This document shows, in pieces, positions 43,315-53,423 of a stretch of DNA of 64,000 bases. The first letter of the stretch is position 1, and every line of letters begins with the position of its first letter. Source of the DNA: Ideonella sp. WA131b (lineage in GTDB: Bacteria; Pseudomonadota; Gammaproteobacteria; Burkholderiales; Burkholderiaceae_C); the NCBI GenBank assembly GCA_023657425.1, contig JAGTJW010000002.1, forward strand, positions 548,431 through 612,430, given 5' to 3'. The translations under genes were made by a program, and so were the position numbers. The notes beneath the pieces were generated by a model. The model did no database searches. It was not told the DNA's origin and saw nothing but the letters and a program-made list of their open reading frames with translations.

Positions 43315-43886
43315 TCCATCCGCCAGCCGCTGATGACGGCTGACGCTTCGGCCCCAGCCTTCGGATGCGCCGCACGGACAGGACGGCCCGCGATAACCCA
43401 GTTGGCAAGCCGTTCTCCCGGCCCGCAGAACGCCGTGTGCACGGCCGGGTCGGACACCGAAGCACCGCTCAGCGCCTTGGCACCAAAGCCCATCAGGTGC
43501 AGGGCATTCATGAAGTTCATCAGCGCTGCGCCGACGCACAGCCACTGCTCGTGCGAGGGGACATCGGGCACGTCGTCGCGCACGCGGGCGACCAGCGCGA
43601 CGAGCCCAGGGCCGTTGGAGGCTCGCGCTCTGGCGCGCTCGACTTCTTCGGCGGCCTGCCCACGTTGCAGCGCACCCGTGGCGAACATCTCAGCCAATGC
43701 AAGGCGCTGGCTGTCACCGACCACGACAAACCGGAACGGGCGCAGACCGCCGTGGTCGGGCGCACGCAAAGCCAGGTCCGCGGCGCGGGCCCACTGCTCT
43801 GCGCTGGGCCCAGGAGGCGCCAGATACTTCGGCCCCACGGAGTAACGCAGCGCAAGCAGGTCCAGCAGATCGTCCCCGGCGTTCAC
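43305..43886 (-). CDS. Nitroreductase-family protein
   Basis: This 193-aa FMN-dependent oxidoreductase fold has RYSVGPKYLAPPGPSAEQWA near the start, LRAPDHGGLRPFRFVVVGDS for phosphate/FMN contacts and the C-terminal GPGERLANWVIAGRP. It resembles the YdjA-like (minimal) nitroreductases. The start overlaps the narL stop (ATGA), so it is the last gene of the narXL transcript. The physiological substrate is unknown. Confidence 0.88.
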   Translation of the reverse strand: MNAGDDLLDLLALRYSVGPKYLAPPGPSAEQWARAADLALRAPDHGGLRPFRFVVVGDSQRLALAEMFATGALQRGQAAEEVERARARASNGPGLVALVARVRDDVPDVPSHEQWLCVGAALMNFMNALHLMGFGAKALSGASVSDPAVHTAFCGPGERLANWVIAGRPVRAAHPKAGAEASAVISGWRMDQA

Positions 43887-44554
43887 CCCTGCCGCCCTGC
43901 CAGGTACACCGCTGCCTGCACACGCGAGCTGAGGTTCAGCTTGCGCAGGATGTGCTGGACATGGATCTTCACCGTGGCTTCGGCGATGTTCAGGTCGCGT
44001 GCCAATTCCTTGTTGCTGGCGCCCTTGGCGATCAGGGCCAGGATTTCGCGCTCCCGCGGCGACAGGCTGTGGATGGGGTCGGTGTCGACGGCCGGCGGCG
44101 GAGGCGTGGCAGTGCCCTGCCCCGTCTGGAAGGCATTGACCAGCTTGCTCGTCATCTCGGGGCTGACGACCGATTCGCCTGCCATCGTGCGTTGGATGGC
44201 CGAGGCCAGCATCTCGCTGTCCATCGTCTTGAGCAGGTAGCCGCGGGCGCCGCCGCGCAAGGCGGCCGCCAGGTCTCGCTCGTCCTCGCTGACGGTCAGC
44301 ATCAGCACCCGGGCCTGGGGCGCCGATGCCTTGAACCCGGCCAGCGCGTCGACGCCGTTGACGCCAGGCATGTGGTTGTCCAGCAGGATCACGTCGGGCT
44401 GGGTTTGCGCGGCCCGCTGATGCGCCTCGTTGGCGTCGCCGGCCTCGGCCACCACCTGAAAGCGGGTGTCGCCCGCCAGCAGCGAAATCAGTCCACGGCG
44501 GAACAGCGTGTGGTCGTCGACCACCAGCACGCGAATGGGCTGTGCAGCGATCAT
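43883..44554 (-). CDS. narL: Nitrate/nitrite response regulator NarL
   Basis: This 223-aa protein has a receiver domain (VLVVDDHTLFRRGLISLL; phospho-Asp in DVILLDNHMPG, about residue 59; Lys in YLLKTMD) and a C-terminal LuxR/NarL helix-turn-helix (LSPREREILALIAKGASNKE, then LARDLNIAEATVKIHVQHIL). It starts at 44554, overlapping the narX stop by 4 bases. It is expected to control nar genes in response to nitrate. Confidence 0.93.
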   Translation of the reverse strand: MIAAQPIRVLVVDDHTLFRRGLISLLAGDTRFQVVAEAGDANEAHQRAAQTQPDVILLDNHMPGVNGVDALAGFKASAPQARVLMLTVSEDERDLAAALRGGARGYLLKTMDSEMLASAIQRTMAGESVVSPEMTSKLVNAFQTGQGTATPPPPAVDTDPIHSLSPREREILALIAKGASNKELARDLNIAEATVKIHVQHILRKLNLSSRVQAAVYLAGRQG

Positions 44555-46428
44555 GCGGCCAGCCCCAAACGTTCGGGCAGCTTCAACACCACGCAAGTGC
44601 CCGAGCCTGGCACCGAGGCCACCTCCACCGTCGCGCCGATGTTGTGTGCCCGTTCGCGCATGATGCGCAGCCCGACATGGGTCTCGTCGGGGCCGGCGCC
44701 ATCGGGGTCGAAGCCACAGCCGTCGTCGCGCACCTCCACGCGCCACTGCGGCGTTTGCTGCACTTCCACCCACACCTTTCGCGCCTGCGCGTGTTTGCGC
44801 ACGTTGGAAAGAGCTTCCTGCACCACATGCAGCACCTGCACCTGCACGTCGGCAGGCAGCGGCATCCCGTCGCCTTCGATGTCCAGGTGGGTGGCCAGGC
44901 CGGTCTGGTGCTCGAACTTCTGCAAGGTGGTCTTCAAGGCGGGTGCAATGTCTTCGCTGTTGGTGCGGGTGCGGAAGTGCACCAGCAGTTCACGCACGTC
45001 GCCGAGACTCTCGTGAACGCCGGCGTCGAGTTCGCCCAGGGTCCTGTCGATGCGGGCGGCATCCGTGCTTTTGATGTCGCTGCGCAGCAGGCCAAGCTGG
45101 ATCTTCAGGAAGGCCAGGCTCTGGGCGATGGAATCGTGCAGTTCCCGCGCGATGAAGCTGCGTTCTTCGGCCACGGCGGTCTCGCGTTGAAGGGCTGCTG
45201 CACGCAGGCCCTCGATGGCGCCCGCCAGATGGCTCGCGATGGTCTCCAGCAAGGCACGGTCGTCGTCGGATAGTGCCCTGGGTTCGCGGTAGAACAGGTT
45301 GAGCTCGCCCACCATGCGCTCGTGCAGCCTGACGGGCACGCTGATGACGGTCTGGAAGCCTTCGCGCGCGCAGTGGCCGAGCCGCGACGCCGGGCCGTCC
45401 GGCAGTATGGGAATCACCCGTGTCATGGCGCCCCCCTGAGGCTGGCCGCACAGGCAGTCGCCCGTGGGAATGCACAGTTCCTCGTCGATCACGGCTTGCG
45501 GCAAACAATCCGACGCTAGCAACAGGTACTTGCGGTTGGCCTCGTCCGACCAACGCACGGCCGAAGCGTCGGCGCGGGCCACCTGGCGCACCTGCTTGGC
45601 AATGCCCTGCGCCAGCGCCTCCAAGGTTTCGGCACGCGCCACGAACGCGGCCGAGTTGTACAAGGCCGCCAGGCGCGCTCGCTGCGCCTCCAGATGCTCG
45701 GTCTTTTCCTGCACCTTGGACTCGAGGTTCTGGTACAGGCCCTGCAGGGTTTCAGCCATCCGGTTGAAACCGGCCGCGAGCGCGCCAAATTCGTCGTTGG
45801 CGCCTGGATCGACCCGCGCGCCCAAGTCGCCCGCCTCGACTCTGGCCAGCCCGGCCTGCAACCGAGACAGCGGGTTGAAGATGAACAGCCAGGCCGAATA
45901 CAGCAAGGCAATCGCACTGCCGATGGTCAGGGCCACCATCACGAACTGCACGGCATTCAGGATGGCCGTCAGTCGGGACAGGTAATGCTCGATCGCCGAC
46001 ACGAAGGTGTCGATGCGGAAAACAAAGGCATCGGCCTGCTGCCCTGACAACTCGGCACCCGGTCCAGGCAATGCGGTCCACCTGGCCTTGAGCTCCAGCC
46101 AGTCGCGCTGTACAGCCGCAAAGGCCTGCTGCGACAGGGCGTCGTGGGGAACGAGCAGCGGACGTGCCGGGTCGCCCGTGCGCAGCACGCTCACGCTTTG
46201 GTCGAACTGCGCCGCCAGCCCTGCGATCTGTTGCTCGTCCGAGCGGGCCAGCGTCTGGGCCATGCGCCAGGTCTGCATGCGCATCCGGCCGGCCTCGTTG
46301 ACAGCCGCCGCACCACCTTCCAACTGCCAGGTCACCCAAAGCGTCAGCCCGATCGAGGCAAACGCCATCAGCAACAAGGTGGCCCCGATGGCACCAAGCT
46401 TGGCAGACAAACTCCAGGACCGACTCAT
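44551..46428 (-). CDS. narX: Nitrate/nitrite sensor kinase NarX
   Basis: This 625-aa kinase has TM1 at about residues 13-33. A P-box-like motif (AVNEAGRMRMQTWRMAQTLA) begins the periplasmic nitrate sensor. TM2 lies at about 160-180, followed by HAMP, a cysteine-containing GAF-like region, the HisKA_3 phospho-His in ELHDSIAQSLAFLKIQLGLL and an HATPase domain with DDGCGFDPDG. It is coupled to narL. nrdZ ends 81 bases upstream, so read-through from that gene is possible. Confidence 0.93.
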   Translation of the reverse strand: MSRSWSLSAKLGAIGATLLLMAFASIGLTLWVTWQLEGGAAAVNEAGRMRMQTWRMAQTLARSDEQQIAGLAAQFDQSVSVLRTGDPARPLLVPHDALSQQAFAAVQRDWLELKARWTALPGPGAELSGQQADAFVFRIDTFVSAIEHYLSRLTAILNAVQFVMVALTIGSAIALLYSAWLFIFNPLSRLQAGLARVEAGDLGARVDPGANDEFGALAAGFNRMAETLQGLYQNLESKVQEKTEHLEAQRARLAALYNSAAFVARAETLEALAQGIAKQVRQVARADASAVRWSDEANRKYLLLASDCLPQAVIDEELCIPTGDCLCGQPQGGAMTRVIPILPDGPASRLGHCAREGFQTVISVPVRLHERMVGELNLFYREPRALSDDDRALLETIASHLAGAIEGLRAAALQRETAVAEERSFIARELHDSIAQSLAFLKIQLGLLRSDIKSTDAARIDRTLGELDAGVHESLGDVRELLVHFRTRTNSEDIAPALKTTLQKFEHQTGLATHLDIEGDGMPLPADVQVQVLHVVQEALSNVRKHAQARKVWVEVQQTPQWRVEVRDDGCGFDPDGAGPDETHVGLRIMRERAHNIGATVEVASVPGSGTCVVLKLPERLGLAA

Positions 46429-46509
46429 TCGTCCACTGTACCGGACACCCCGCGACGGGCCGCTGCCTGACGCGAGCCACAGGGGCCCGGCGGCTGGCTC
46501 GTCAGCAAC

Positions 46510-49440
46510 TCAACCGCACTGACCAAGGGCACCGCAGGCCGTGCAGAACTCGCAGCCGCCCTTCTGGATGACGGTGGCGTTGCCGCACTCGGTGCAGACC
46601 TTGCCGGCGAGCACGTGGTCGCGTGCCGGGCCGTCGCCCGACGGTTCGAGCACGCCCATGTCGCGCAGCGGGAAACCCGCTTCGTCCAGGACCCCCAGCA
46701 AGGCGTAACGGTGGACGATCAGGCGCGCCATGTAGGCCACCGTCGACGGCCACACCTGCTGGCGGCGTTCGCCGTTGGGCAGGCCGGGCACGAAGGCCAT
46801 GAAGTGGCCCAGCGGTTCGGCGTAGTTGAGCAGCTTGCGCAGCTTCATGCCGATCCAGGCCGGGTCGATGACGCGCATGTCCAGCGACAACAGGCGGGCC
46901 AGGCCGTCCAGCGCACGCGGGTAGTTGCCCGAAAAGCCCACCGCGCAGGGCCGCGTCACCACGCTGCCGTCGGCGCTGGGCAGCGTCACCTCCTTCAGCG
47001 TCAGGGTGAACTGCTCCCCAGTGCCGGGGTTGTCGATGTCGACGCACCAGGCCAGCGTGCCCGAGGGGCCGGTGTGCGGCTCAGTGATGCTGAACATCGC
47101 GTCCATGACCGGCGTCGGTGCGCTGCGGCCAGGCTGCGGCAGCGCGTTCAGCTGCTCGCAGCGCCAGCGGATCACCGCGGCCGTGGCCGCGACCACGCCG
47201 GGAAACAGCCGCCGCTCACCATGTGGCGGGAACGGCATCTCGAAGGACCGCTCCTCGGCCACCGTGGCTAGCGCGCCGAGCTTGAGCTGCAGCCAGGCCG
47301 CGTCGTTGGCGCGCAGGTCCATCGACAGCGTCTTGGCGAGCGCGCCCAGGCCACGCGGTTGTTCGGTGCCGTTGACCCAGACCTCGAAGGGCTGCGCCGA
47401 GCGGCCATCGGCCGCGGCCAGTTCACCCACGAAGAGCGCGAAATCGCCGAAGGGGTGGTGGACCATGAAGGTCCAGGCCGTGTTGCCTGCGGGCAGTTCA
47501 GGCCGGCCCGGCCAGCGCAGCGACGACAGCACCGGCGCCGGCAGGCGGTCCAGCGCCAGACGGCGGTTGGCGCCGGCGATGTGCAGCGTGGTCTCGGGTG
47601 CCGCCTCGGGCGGGGGCGTGACGCTCAGCACCGACCCCAGCACGCTGTTCGGCCGGTAGGTGGCCAGGCCCTTCAGGCCCGAGCGCCAGGCTTCGAGGTA
47701 GAGGTCCTGGAACTCGGCGTAGGGGTAGTCGGCCGGCACGTTGACGGTCTTGGAGATCGCCGTGTCGACGAAGGGCGCCACCGCCGCCACCATGGCGCTG
47801 TGCGACTGCGCGCTCATCTCCAGCGCCGTCACGAAGGCCGGCGTCAGCGCCGCCGTCTCGCCGCGCAGGTGGCGGTACAGGCGCCAGGCGTGGTCTTCCA
47901 CGGCATAGGCCTTGTGGCTGCCGTCGGGCATGCGCTTCTTGCGCGTGTAGGTCCAGCTAAAGGCCGGCTCGATGCCGTTGCTGGCGTTGTCGGCAAAGGC
48001 CAGGCTGATGGTGCCGGTGGGCGCGATGGACAGCAGGTGCGAGTTGCGCAGCCCCTGCGCGCGGATGCGCTCGCGCAGCGCGGCCGGCAGGCGCGACGCA
48101 AAGGTGGCGCCACTGAGGTACAGGTCGGCGGTGAACAGCGGGAAGGCGCCGCGCTCGGCGGCCAGATCGGACGAGGCCTCGTAGGCCGTGTCGCGCAGCA
48201 GCTCGGCCATGCGGCTGGCCATGCCGCGTGCGGCCTCGCTGTTGTAACGCAGGTTGAGCATGACCAGCGCGTCCCCCAGCCCAGTGAAACCCAGGCCGAT
48301 GCGGCGCTTGTTGCGCGCTTCTTCCTGCTGCTGCGGCAGCGGCCAGACGGTCACGTCGAGCACGTTGTCCAGCATGCGCACGGCCACGCGCGCCACCTCG
48401 GCGAAGGCCGCCTCGTCGAAGCGCGCGTCGTCTTCGAAGGGCTGGCGGATGAAGCGTGTCAGGTCGATCGAGCCCAGGCAGCAGCAGCCGTAGGGCGGCA
48501 ACGGTTGCTCCGCGCAGGGATTGGTGGCGGCGATGGTTTCGCAGTACGACAGGTTGTTGTCGCGGTTGATGTGGTCGAGGAAGAGCACGCCGGGCTCGGC
48601 GTGGTCGTAGGTCGACCGCATGACCTGGTCCCACAGCTCGCGCGCGGCCACACGGCGATAGACCCACAGCCCGCCGTCGGCCGCGCCCAGCTGGTGGGCG
48701 CCGGCTTCCTTCTGCGCCACGCCGGGCTCGGCGGCGTGCAGCAGCCTGACCTCGCCACCGTCCTGCACGGCGGCCATGAAGGCGTCGGTCACGCCGACCG
48801 AGAGGTTGAAGTTCTTCAGGTCGCCCCCGTCCTTGGCGCGGATGAACTCTTCGATGTCGGGGTGGTCGCAGCGCAGCACGCCCATCTGCGCACCGCGCCG
48901 CGCGCCGGCCGATTCGACGGTCTCGCAAGAGCGGTCGAACACGCGCATGTAGCTCACCGGCCCCGAGGCGCTGCTCTGCGTGCTGCCGACCCAGGCGCCG
49001 CGCGGCCGGATGCGCGAGAAGTCGTAGCCCACGCCGCCGCCGCGGCGCATGGTCTCTGCCGCTTCGGTCAATGCGGTGTAGATGCCAGGGTGCCCGTCCT
49101 CGCCCTGCGAGATCGAATCGCCCACCGGCTGCACGAAGCAGTTGATCAACGTCGCCGCCAGGCCCGTGCCCGCCGCCGACTGGATGCGGCCGGCCGGCAC
49201 GAAGCCCGCGCGCAGCGCCTGCGCAAAACGCGACTGCCAGTGTTCGCGCTGGGCCGGCAGCTCGGCCTGCGCCAGGGCGCGCGCGACGCGCTGGCTCACG
49301 TCCCCGATCGAGGTCTCGTCGTCCTTGGCGTACTTTTCCATCAGCACCTCGGTGCTGATGTCCTGCGCAGGGAGCGCAGCGCGCTCTGTGGCAGGCGTGG
49401 CCACGGTGGTGAGGGTGGGGTCGACGGCATGCGATGGCAT
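46510..49440 (-). CDS. nrdZ: Adenosylcobalamin-dependent (class II) ribonucleotide reductase
   Basis: The 976-aa product has the class II pattern. Cys in [12 protein letters not shown] and the radical Cys in [20 protein letters not shown] lie in the ten-stranded barrel, with [20 protein letters not shown] and NPCAEQ near the substrate site. The C-terminus ends in a CxxC/CxxC zinc-ribbon-type tail ([20 protein letters not shown]). Class II enzymes make deoxynucleotides without oxygen, which suits nitrate respiration. It lies 24 bases after the broken nitronate monooxygenase. Confidence 0.92.
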   Translation of the reverse strand: MPSHAVDPTLTTVATPATERAALPAQDISTEVLMEKYAKDDETSIGDVSQRVARALAQAELPAQREHWQSRFAQALRAGFVPAGRIQSAAGTGLAATLINCFVQPVGDSISQGEDGHPGIYTALTEAAETMRRGGGVGYDFSRIRPRGAWVGSTQSSASGPVSYMRVFDRSCETVESAGARRGAQMGVLRCDHPDIEEFIRAKDGGDLKNFNLSVGVTDAFMAAVQDGGEVRLLHAAEPGVAQKEAGAHQLGAADGGLWVYRRVAARELWDQVMRSTYDHAEPGVLFLDHINRDNNLSYCETIAATNPCAEQPLPPYGCCCLGSIDLTRFIRQPFEDDARFDEAAFAEVARVAVRMLDNVLDVTVWPLPQQQEEARNKRRIGLGFTGLGDALVMLNLRYNSEAARGMASRMAELLRDTAYEASSDLAAERGAFPLFTADLYLSGATFASRLPAALRERIRAQGLRNSHLLSIAPTGTISLAFADNASNGIEPAFSWTYTRKKRMPDGSHKAYAVEDHAWRLYRHLRGETAALTPAFVTALEMSAQSHSAMVAAVAPFVDTAISKTVNVPADYPYAEFQDLYLEAWRSGLKGLATYRPNSVLGSVLSVTPPPEAAPETTLHIAGANRRLALDRLPAPVLSSLRWPGRPELPAGNTAWTFMVHHPFGDFALFVGELAAADGRSAQPFEVWVNGTEQPRGLGALAKTLSMDLRANDAAWLQLKLGALATVAEERSFEMPFPPHGERRLFPGVVAATAAVIRWRCEQLNALPQPGRSAPTPVMDAMFSITEPHTGPSGTLAWCVDIDNPGTGEQFTLTLKEVTLPSADGSVVTRPCAVGFSGNYPRALDGLARLLSLDMRVIDPAWIGMKLRKLLNYAEPLGHFMAFVPGLPNGERRQQVWPSTVAYMARLIVHRYALLGVLDEAGFPLRDMGVLEPSGDGPARDHVLAGKVCTECGNATVIQKGGCEFCTACGALGQCG

Positions 49441-49464
49441 GGGAGCAGGTTCCGGTTTAGGGTT

Positions 49465-50095
49465 TCAGGCAAGGACGGGCTCGGCGCAAGGCGTCAGGAG
49501 CCGCGTCATCAGCGCGTGCACGCTGCAGATGTCGTGGCCGAAGGGCAAGGCGCCCACGCCACGGAAGAACAGACCCTTCTTCACGTCGCCACGAAGGGCC
49601 GCGGCCAGTTGCTTGTCGATGCAGAACTGGCCCCAGCCGGCCAGGCCGTCGCGCAGCCCGCACTGCGCCAGGCAGTCGAAGGCCAGTGTGCAGCGGGGCT
49701 TGACATGGGCCACGCTTTGCAGCTTCGCCTCGGCGGCCAGGTAGTTGCGCAGCCAGGGCGTCAACACGGCACGCGCCGGCAGCCCGGCGACGCTGGTGAA
49801 TTCGACCATGTCGTCATCACCGGCTTCGGCCAGCACGCGCTTGAAGGCCGGGTCGGCGTCGCACTCCTGTGTGACGGCAAAGGGCGTGCCCACCTGCACG
49901 GCAGCAGCACCCAGGGCTTGCACGCGCGCGATGTCCTCGAAGCAGCGGATGCCGCCGGCGGCGATCAGCGGCACGTTGGCTTCCAGGCCCGCCGCACGCA
50001 GGAATTCGAGCGCCTGCGGGATGACGTTCTCGAACTCGAAGCGCGGGTCGTTCAGATCCTCGACCTTGGCCGCGCCCAGGTGCCCGCCGGCCAGC
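49465..50095 (-). pseudogene. Nitronate monooxygenase, C-terminal part cut off by IS copy 2
   Basis: Beginning at the IS junction the frame reads AGGHLGAAKVEDLNDPRFEF and continues VPLIAAGGIRCFEDIARVQA, LGAAAVQVGTPFAVTQECDA to the stop at 49465. The AAGGI and GAAAVQVGTPF segments are FMN-phosphate-binding elements of 2-nitropropane-dioxygenase-type enzymes. Together with 53540-54150 it restores a 411-aa protein. Confidence 0.88.
50090..50095. repeat. Target-site duplication of IS copy 2, left
   Basis: GCCAGC here and at 53540-53545 flank IS copy 2 directly. Confidence 0.85.
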
Positions 50096-50285
50096 TGTGG
50101 GCGCCGGCTTGAATTTGTCTTCTTTCAGCCGGTCTGAACGTGCGTGTTCTTGCTGATCCGTCTTCTTCGGATCACCGTCTCTGACGGTCTTCTTCAGCTC
50201 CGTTCTCCTTCTTCTTCAGACTCTGCGCCGACGAGTGTTCGCTCGAGGTGGTTGTCGCGCTCGACGGGTTCGTTGGGGAGCGACG

Positions 50286-50843
50286 ATGGCCAAGGCGGGA
50301 CAGCGCAAGTGCATGTCGTGCGGGGAGTTTTTCCTCCCCGACCATCGCAGCGGTGAACGTCAGCGCTACTGCTGCGCCGTCGATTGCCGGCGCGCGAGCA
50401 AGGCAGCCAGCCAGGCCGCCTGGTTGTCCAAGCCATCCAACCGCGACTACTTCAGCGGCCCCGTGCACGTCGCCCGCGTCCAGGCTTGGCGCGCCGCGCA
50501 TCCCGGCTACAGCTGCGACCGGGTGCGCCCGCCGCGGGCGTTACAAGATCTCTTGCCGCTGCAAGTGCCTGATTCGATTGAGGAATCGGCCAATCGTGTC
50601 GAGGCTCCCGGGGCGCCCCCGACCGTGGCGTTACAAGATCTCTTGATCGCCGAATCGCCTTTGCTGGCGGGGCTTGTGGCCCATCTGTTCCAGCCGGCGC
50701 TACAAGATGACATGGCCAGCACCACCCGGCGCCTCGTACAACTTGGGCGCGACGTGATCAACGGGAGGTGCGGTGAAGGCCATCAAGCAGCTACTTCGGC
50801 CCGAGCGGCTGCGCCAGGTCCCCGAGCAGTTCAGCTGGGTTGA
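50286..50843 (+). CDS. Zinc-ribbon accessory protein of the IS (copy 2)
   Basis: Its product is identical to that of 28016-28573. The start at 50286 follows GGGGAGCGACG. Zinc knuckles CMSC and CCAVDC lie in the first 40 residues, and a tail carries LQDLL repeats encoded by TTACAAGATCTCTTG at about 50542 and 50631, with a degenerate third copy near 50700. Confidence 0.75.
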   Translation: MAKAGQRKCMSCGEFFLPDHRSGERQRYCCAVDCRRASKAASQAAWLSKPSNRDYFSGPVHVARVQAWRAAHPGYSCDRVRPPRALQDLLPLQVPDSIEESANRVEAPGAPPTVALQDLLIAESPLLAGLVAHLFQPALQDDMASTTRRLVQLGRDVINGRCGEGHQAATSARAAAPGPRAVQLG

Positions 50844-51195
50844 CCAGGCGCTCGTGCAGCAGCACTTCATCGACCGCTGTGAGGCCCGCTCGGCGGCGCT
50901 GTACCTGTTCCTGGTCACGGTGTCCGATGCCCAGGGCCTGAGCTACTACGGCTCGGCCACGCTCGCCCGGCGGCTGCACCTGAGTGACGAGCAGTTCGCC
51001 GCGGCACGCCAGCAGCTCATCGAGCTGGATCTCATCGCCTATCGCTCGCCGCTGTACCAGGTGCTGGCCCTGCCGGGGACCGTGGCGGCGCAGCGCCCGG
51101 CGCCGCGTCCACCGGGCGTTGCCGGGGCCAACACCGGCGGCCAGCCCGTGAGCCTGGCCGCGCTGCTGCAGCAGGCTCGAGCGCGCCGTGGTTGA
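50773..51195 (+). CDS. Winged-helix-like accessory protein of the IS (copy 2)
   Basis: Its product is identical to that of 27664-28086. The GTG start has a GGGAGG ribosome-binding site inside the end of the zinc-ribbon gene, so the two genes overlap by 71 bases in different frames. It overlaps istA by 8 bases. Confidence 0.75.
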   Translation: MKAIKQLLRPERLRQVPEQFSWVDQALVQQHFIDRCEARSAALYLFLVTVSDAQGLSYYGSATLARRLHLSDEQFAAARQQLIELDLIAYRSPLYQVLALPGTVAAQRPAPRPPGVAGANTGGQPVSLAALLQQARARRG

Positions 51196-52648
51196 CTACG
51201 AGACCTACTGCCGCATCCGTGACCACCTGGTGCGCCAGCAACTCACGGTGGCGCAGACCGCGCGAGCGCTGGGCCTGGATGTACGCACCGTCGCCCGGTG
51301 GGCGCAGGCCGAACAGTTCCGAGCGCGCAAGGCCGTGCTGCGCGCCAGCAAGCTCGACGCCTTCAAGGGCCAGATCGTGCGCTGGCTCGACGCCCACCCG
51401 TACAGCGCCCAGCAGATCTACCAGCGGCTGCTCGAGGCCGGCTACGGCGGCGGCATCACCATCGTCAAGGACTACGTGCACCGCATCCGCCCGCGACAGC
51501 GGCCGGCCTTCCTCAAGCTGGACTTCGAGCCGGGCGAGTGCGCGCAGCTCGACTGGGGTGAGTTCGGCACCGTCGCCGTGGGCAACACGCGCCGGCGCCT
51601 GAGCTTCTTCGTGATGGTGCTGTGCTACAGCCGGCGCATGTACCTGGAGTTCACCGTGTCGCAGGAGATGGAGTTCTTCCTGGCCTGCCACGAGAACGCC
51701 TTCGCCGCCTTCGGTTCAGTGCCCGCGCGGCTGATGGTCGACAACCTGAAGTCCGCCGTGCTCAAGCGCCTGGTCGGTGAGGCGCCGGTGTTCAACCCCA
51801 AGTACCTCGACTTCTCGCGCCATTGGGGCTTCCAGATCACCCCCTGCAACGTGGCTTCGGGTTGGGAGAAGGGACGCGTGGAGAACGGCGTGGGTTACGT
51901 GAAGAAGAACTTCCTGGCCGGCCAGGAGTTCATCGACTTCAGCGCCGTGCAGCCCGCCGCGCAGCTGTGGGTGGACACGGTGGCCGACGTGCGCGTGCAC
52001 GGCGCCACCCAGCGCCGACCCGTGGACATGTTCGAGGAAGAGCGCGCCCGCCTCAAGCGGCTCAACCCCGTCGGGTTCGACCTCGCACGCGTGCGCACGG
52101 CAAGCGTCAACAAGCAGTTCCGCGTCGCGCTGGACTCCAACACCTACTCCGTGCCCTCGCGCCATGTGGGTCAACGCCTGACCCTGAAGGCCTGGGCCGA
52201 CCGCTTGTGCATCTATGCCCACGACCAACTCGTCGCGCTCCACGCGCGAAGCATGCAGCGCAACAAGGACTTCGAGCTTGCCGAGCACGCCCAGCAACTC
52301 GCCCAGCAGCGCAAGAGCGCCCGCGAGCAACGCCTGCTGGTGCAGTTCCTGGCCCTGTCGCCGCGCGCCCAAGCCTACCGCGAGGGCCTGGAGGCCCGGC
52401 GTGTGAACGCCCGGGTGCACCTGCGCCAGATCCTCGCCCTGGCCGAGATGCACGGCCGCGAGGCCGTCGAGCGCGCCATCGACGACGGTCTGGAGCTGCA
52501 GGCCTTCAGCGCCGAGTACATCGCCCACATCCTGGCCGCGCGCCGGCGCATCGGGGCCGAGCCCGCCGCCCTGCAGCTCACCCGCAGTGCCGACCTGCTC
52601 GACATCGAGATCCCCGCGCCCGACCTGTCCATCTACGACCGTGAGTGA
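51188..52648 (+). CDS. istA: IstA transposase (IS copy 2)
   Basis: This 486-aa product is identical to copy 1. The catalytic triad Asp122, Asp185, Glu232 and the N-terminal helix-turn-helix are intact, so the enzyme should be active. Confidence 0.94.
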   Translation: MVDYETYCRIRDHLVRQQLTVAQTARALGLDVRTVARWAQAEQFRARKAVLRASKLDAFKGQIVRWLDAHPYSAQQIYQRLLEAGYGGGITIVKDYVHRIRPRQRPAFLKLDFEPGECAQLDWGEFGTVAVGNTRRRLSFFVMVLCYSRRMYLEFTVSQEMEFFLACHENAFAAFGSVPARLMVDNLKSAVLKRLVGEAPVFNPKYLDFSRHWGFQITPCNVASGWEKGRVENGVGYVKKNFLAGQEFIDFSAVQPAAQLWVDTVADVRVHGATQRRPVDMFEEERARLKRLNPVGFDLARVRTASVNKQFRVALDSNTYSVPSRHVGQRLTLKAWADRLCIYAHDQLVALHARSMQRNKDFELAEHAQQLAQQRKSAREQRLLVQFLALSPRAQAYREGLEARRVNARVHLRQILALAEMHGREAVERAIDDGLELQAFSAEYIAHILAARRRIGAEPAALQLTRSADLLDIEIPAPDLSIYDRE

Positions 52649-52661
52649 AGGAGCGACAACC

Positions 52662-53423
52662 ATGCGAGCACGCCACGCCCACCCCGATGCCCTGTCCGCG
52701 CAGGCCAAGCTCACCGCGCTGAACCTGCCGTTCATGCGCGAGAACTACCAGCCACTGGCCAAGGCCGCCGCCGACAAGCAGTGGTCGCACTTGGCCTACT
52801 TCGCCGAGCTGCTCAACGGCGAGGCCGCCCAGCGCGAGGACCGACGCGTGCAGCGCTGCATCCGCCAGGCCCGCTTCCCCGTGCTCAAGACCATCGACAA
52901 GTTCGACTGGAACTGGCCCACCAAGATCAACCGGCCGCAGATACAGAACCTGTTCCACCTGGACTTCGTGGCCCGGCACGCCAACGTGGTGTTCATCTCC
53001 GGCGTCGGCCTGGGCAAGAGCCACTTGATGACGGCCCTGGGCTATGCAGCGTGCCAGCGCGGGCACTCGGTGCTGTTCACCGGCGCCATCGACATCATCA
53101 ACACGCTGGCCACCGCGCAGGCCGCCGGCGGCCTCAAGCGGGCGCTGGCAGCCTACGTCAAGCCCGAGGTGCTGTGCATCGACGAGCTGGGCTACCTGCC
53201 CATCGACAAGTTCGGCGCCGACTGCCTGTTCCAGATCATCAGCCACCGCTACGAGCGCGGCACCACGCTGTTGACAACGAATCGCCCGTACAAGCAATGG
53301 GCCGGGATCTTCAACAACGACGCGACCCTGGCCTCGGCACTCCTGGACAGGCTGCTGCACCACGTCGAGACCGTCGTGATCGAAGGCAAGAGCTACCGCG
53401 GCCAGTCACACGCCGAGATCTGA
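52662..53423 (+). CDS. istB: IstB-type transposition helper ATPase (IS copy 2)
   Basis: This 253-aa product is identical to copy 1. It has Walker A GVGLGKSH and Walker B CIDELGYLP. The ATG at 52662 follows AAGGAGCGAC. Confidence 0.93.
   Translation: MRARHAHPDALSAQAKLTALNLPFMRENYQPLAKAAADKQWSHLAYFAELLNGEAAQREDRRVQRCIRQARFPVLKTIDKFDWNWPTKINRPQIQNLFHLDFVARHANVVFISGVGLGKSHLMTALGYAACQRGHSVLFTGAIDIINTLATAQAAGGLKRALAAYVKPEVLCIDELGYLPIDKFGADCLFQIISHRYERGTTLLTTNRPYKQWAGIFNNDATLASALLDRLLHHVETVVIEGKSYRGQSHAEI

Noticed and set aside
46435..46509. Possible promoter or attenuator between nrdZ and narX
   Set aside because: The 81-base gap is GC-rich and I could not identify a convincing NarL heptamer, -10/-35 pair or hairpin.
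47359..50112. 917-aa rightward frame
   Set aside because: Antisense of nrdZ and the NMO fragment; no domain, His/Gly/Arg-rich shadow composition.
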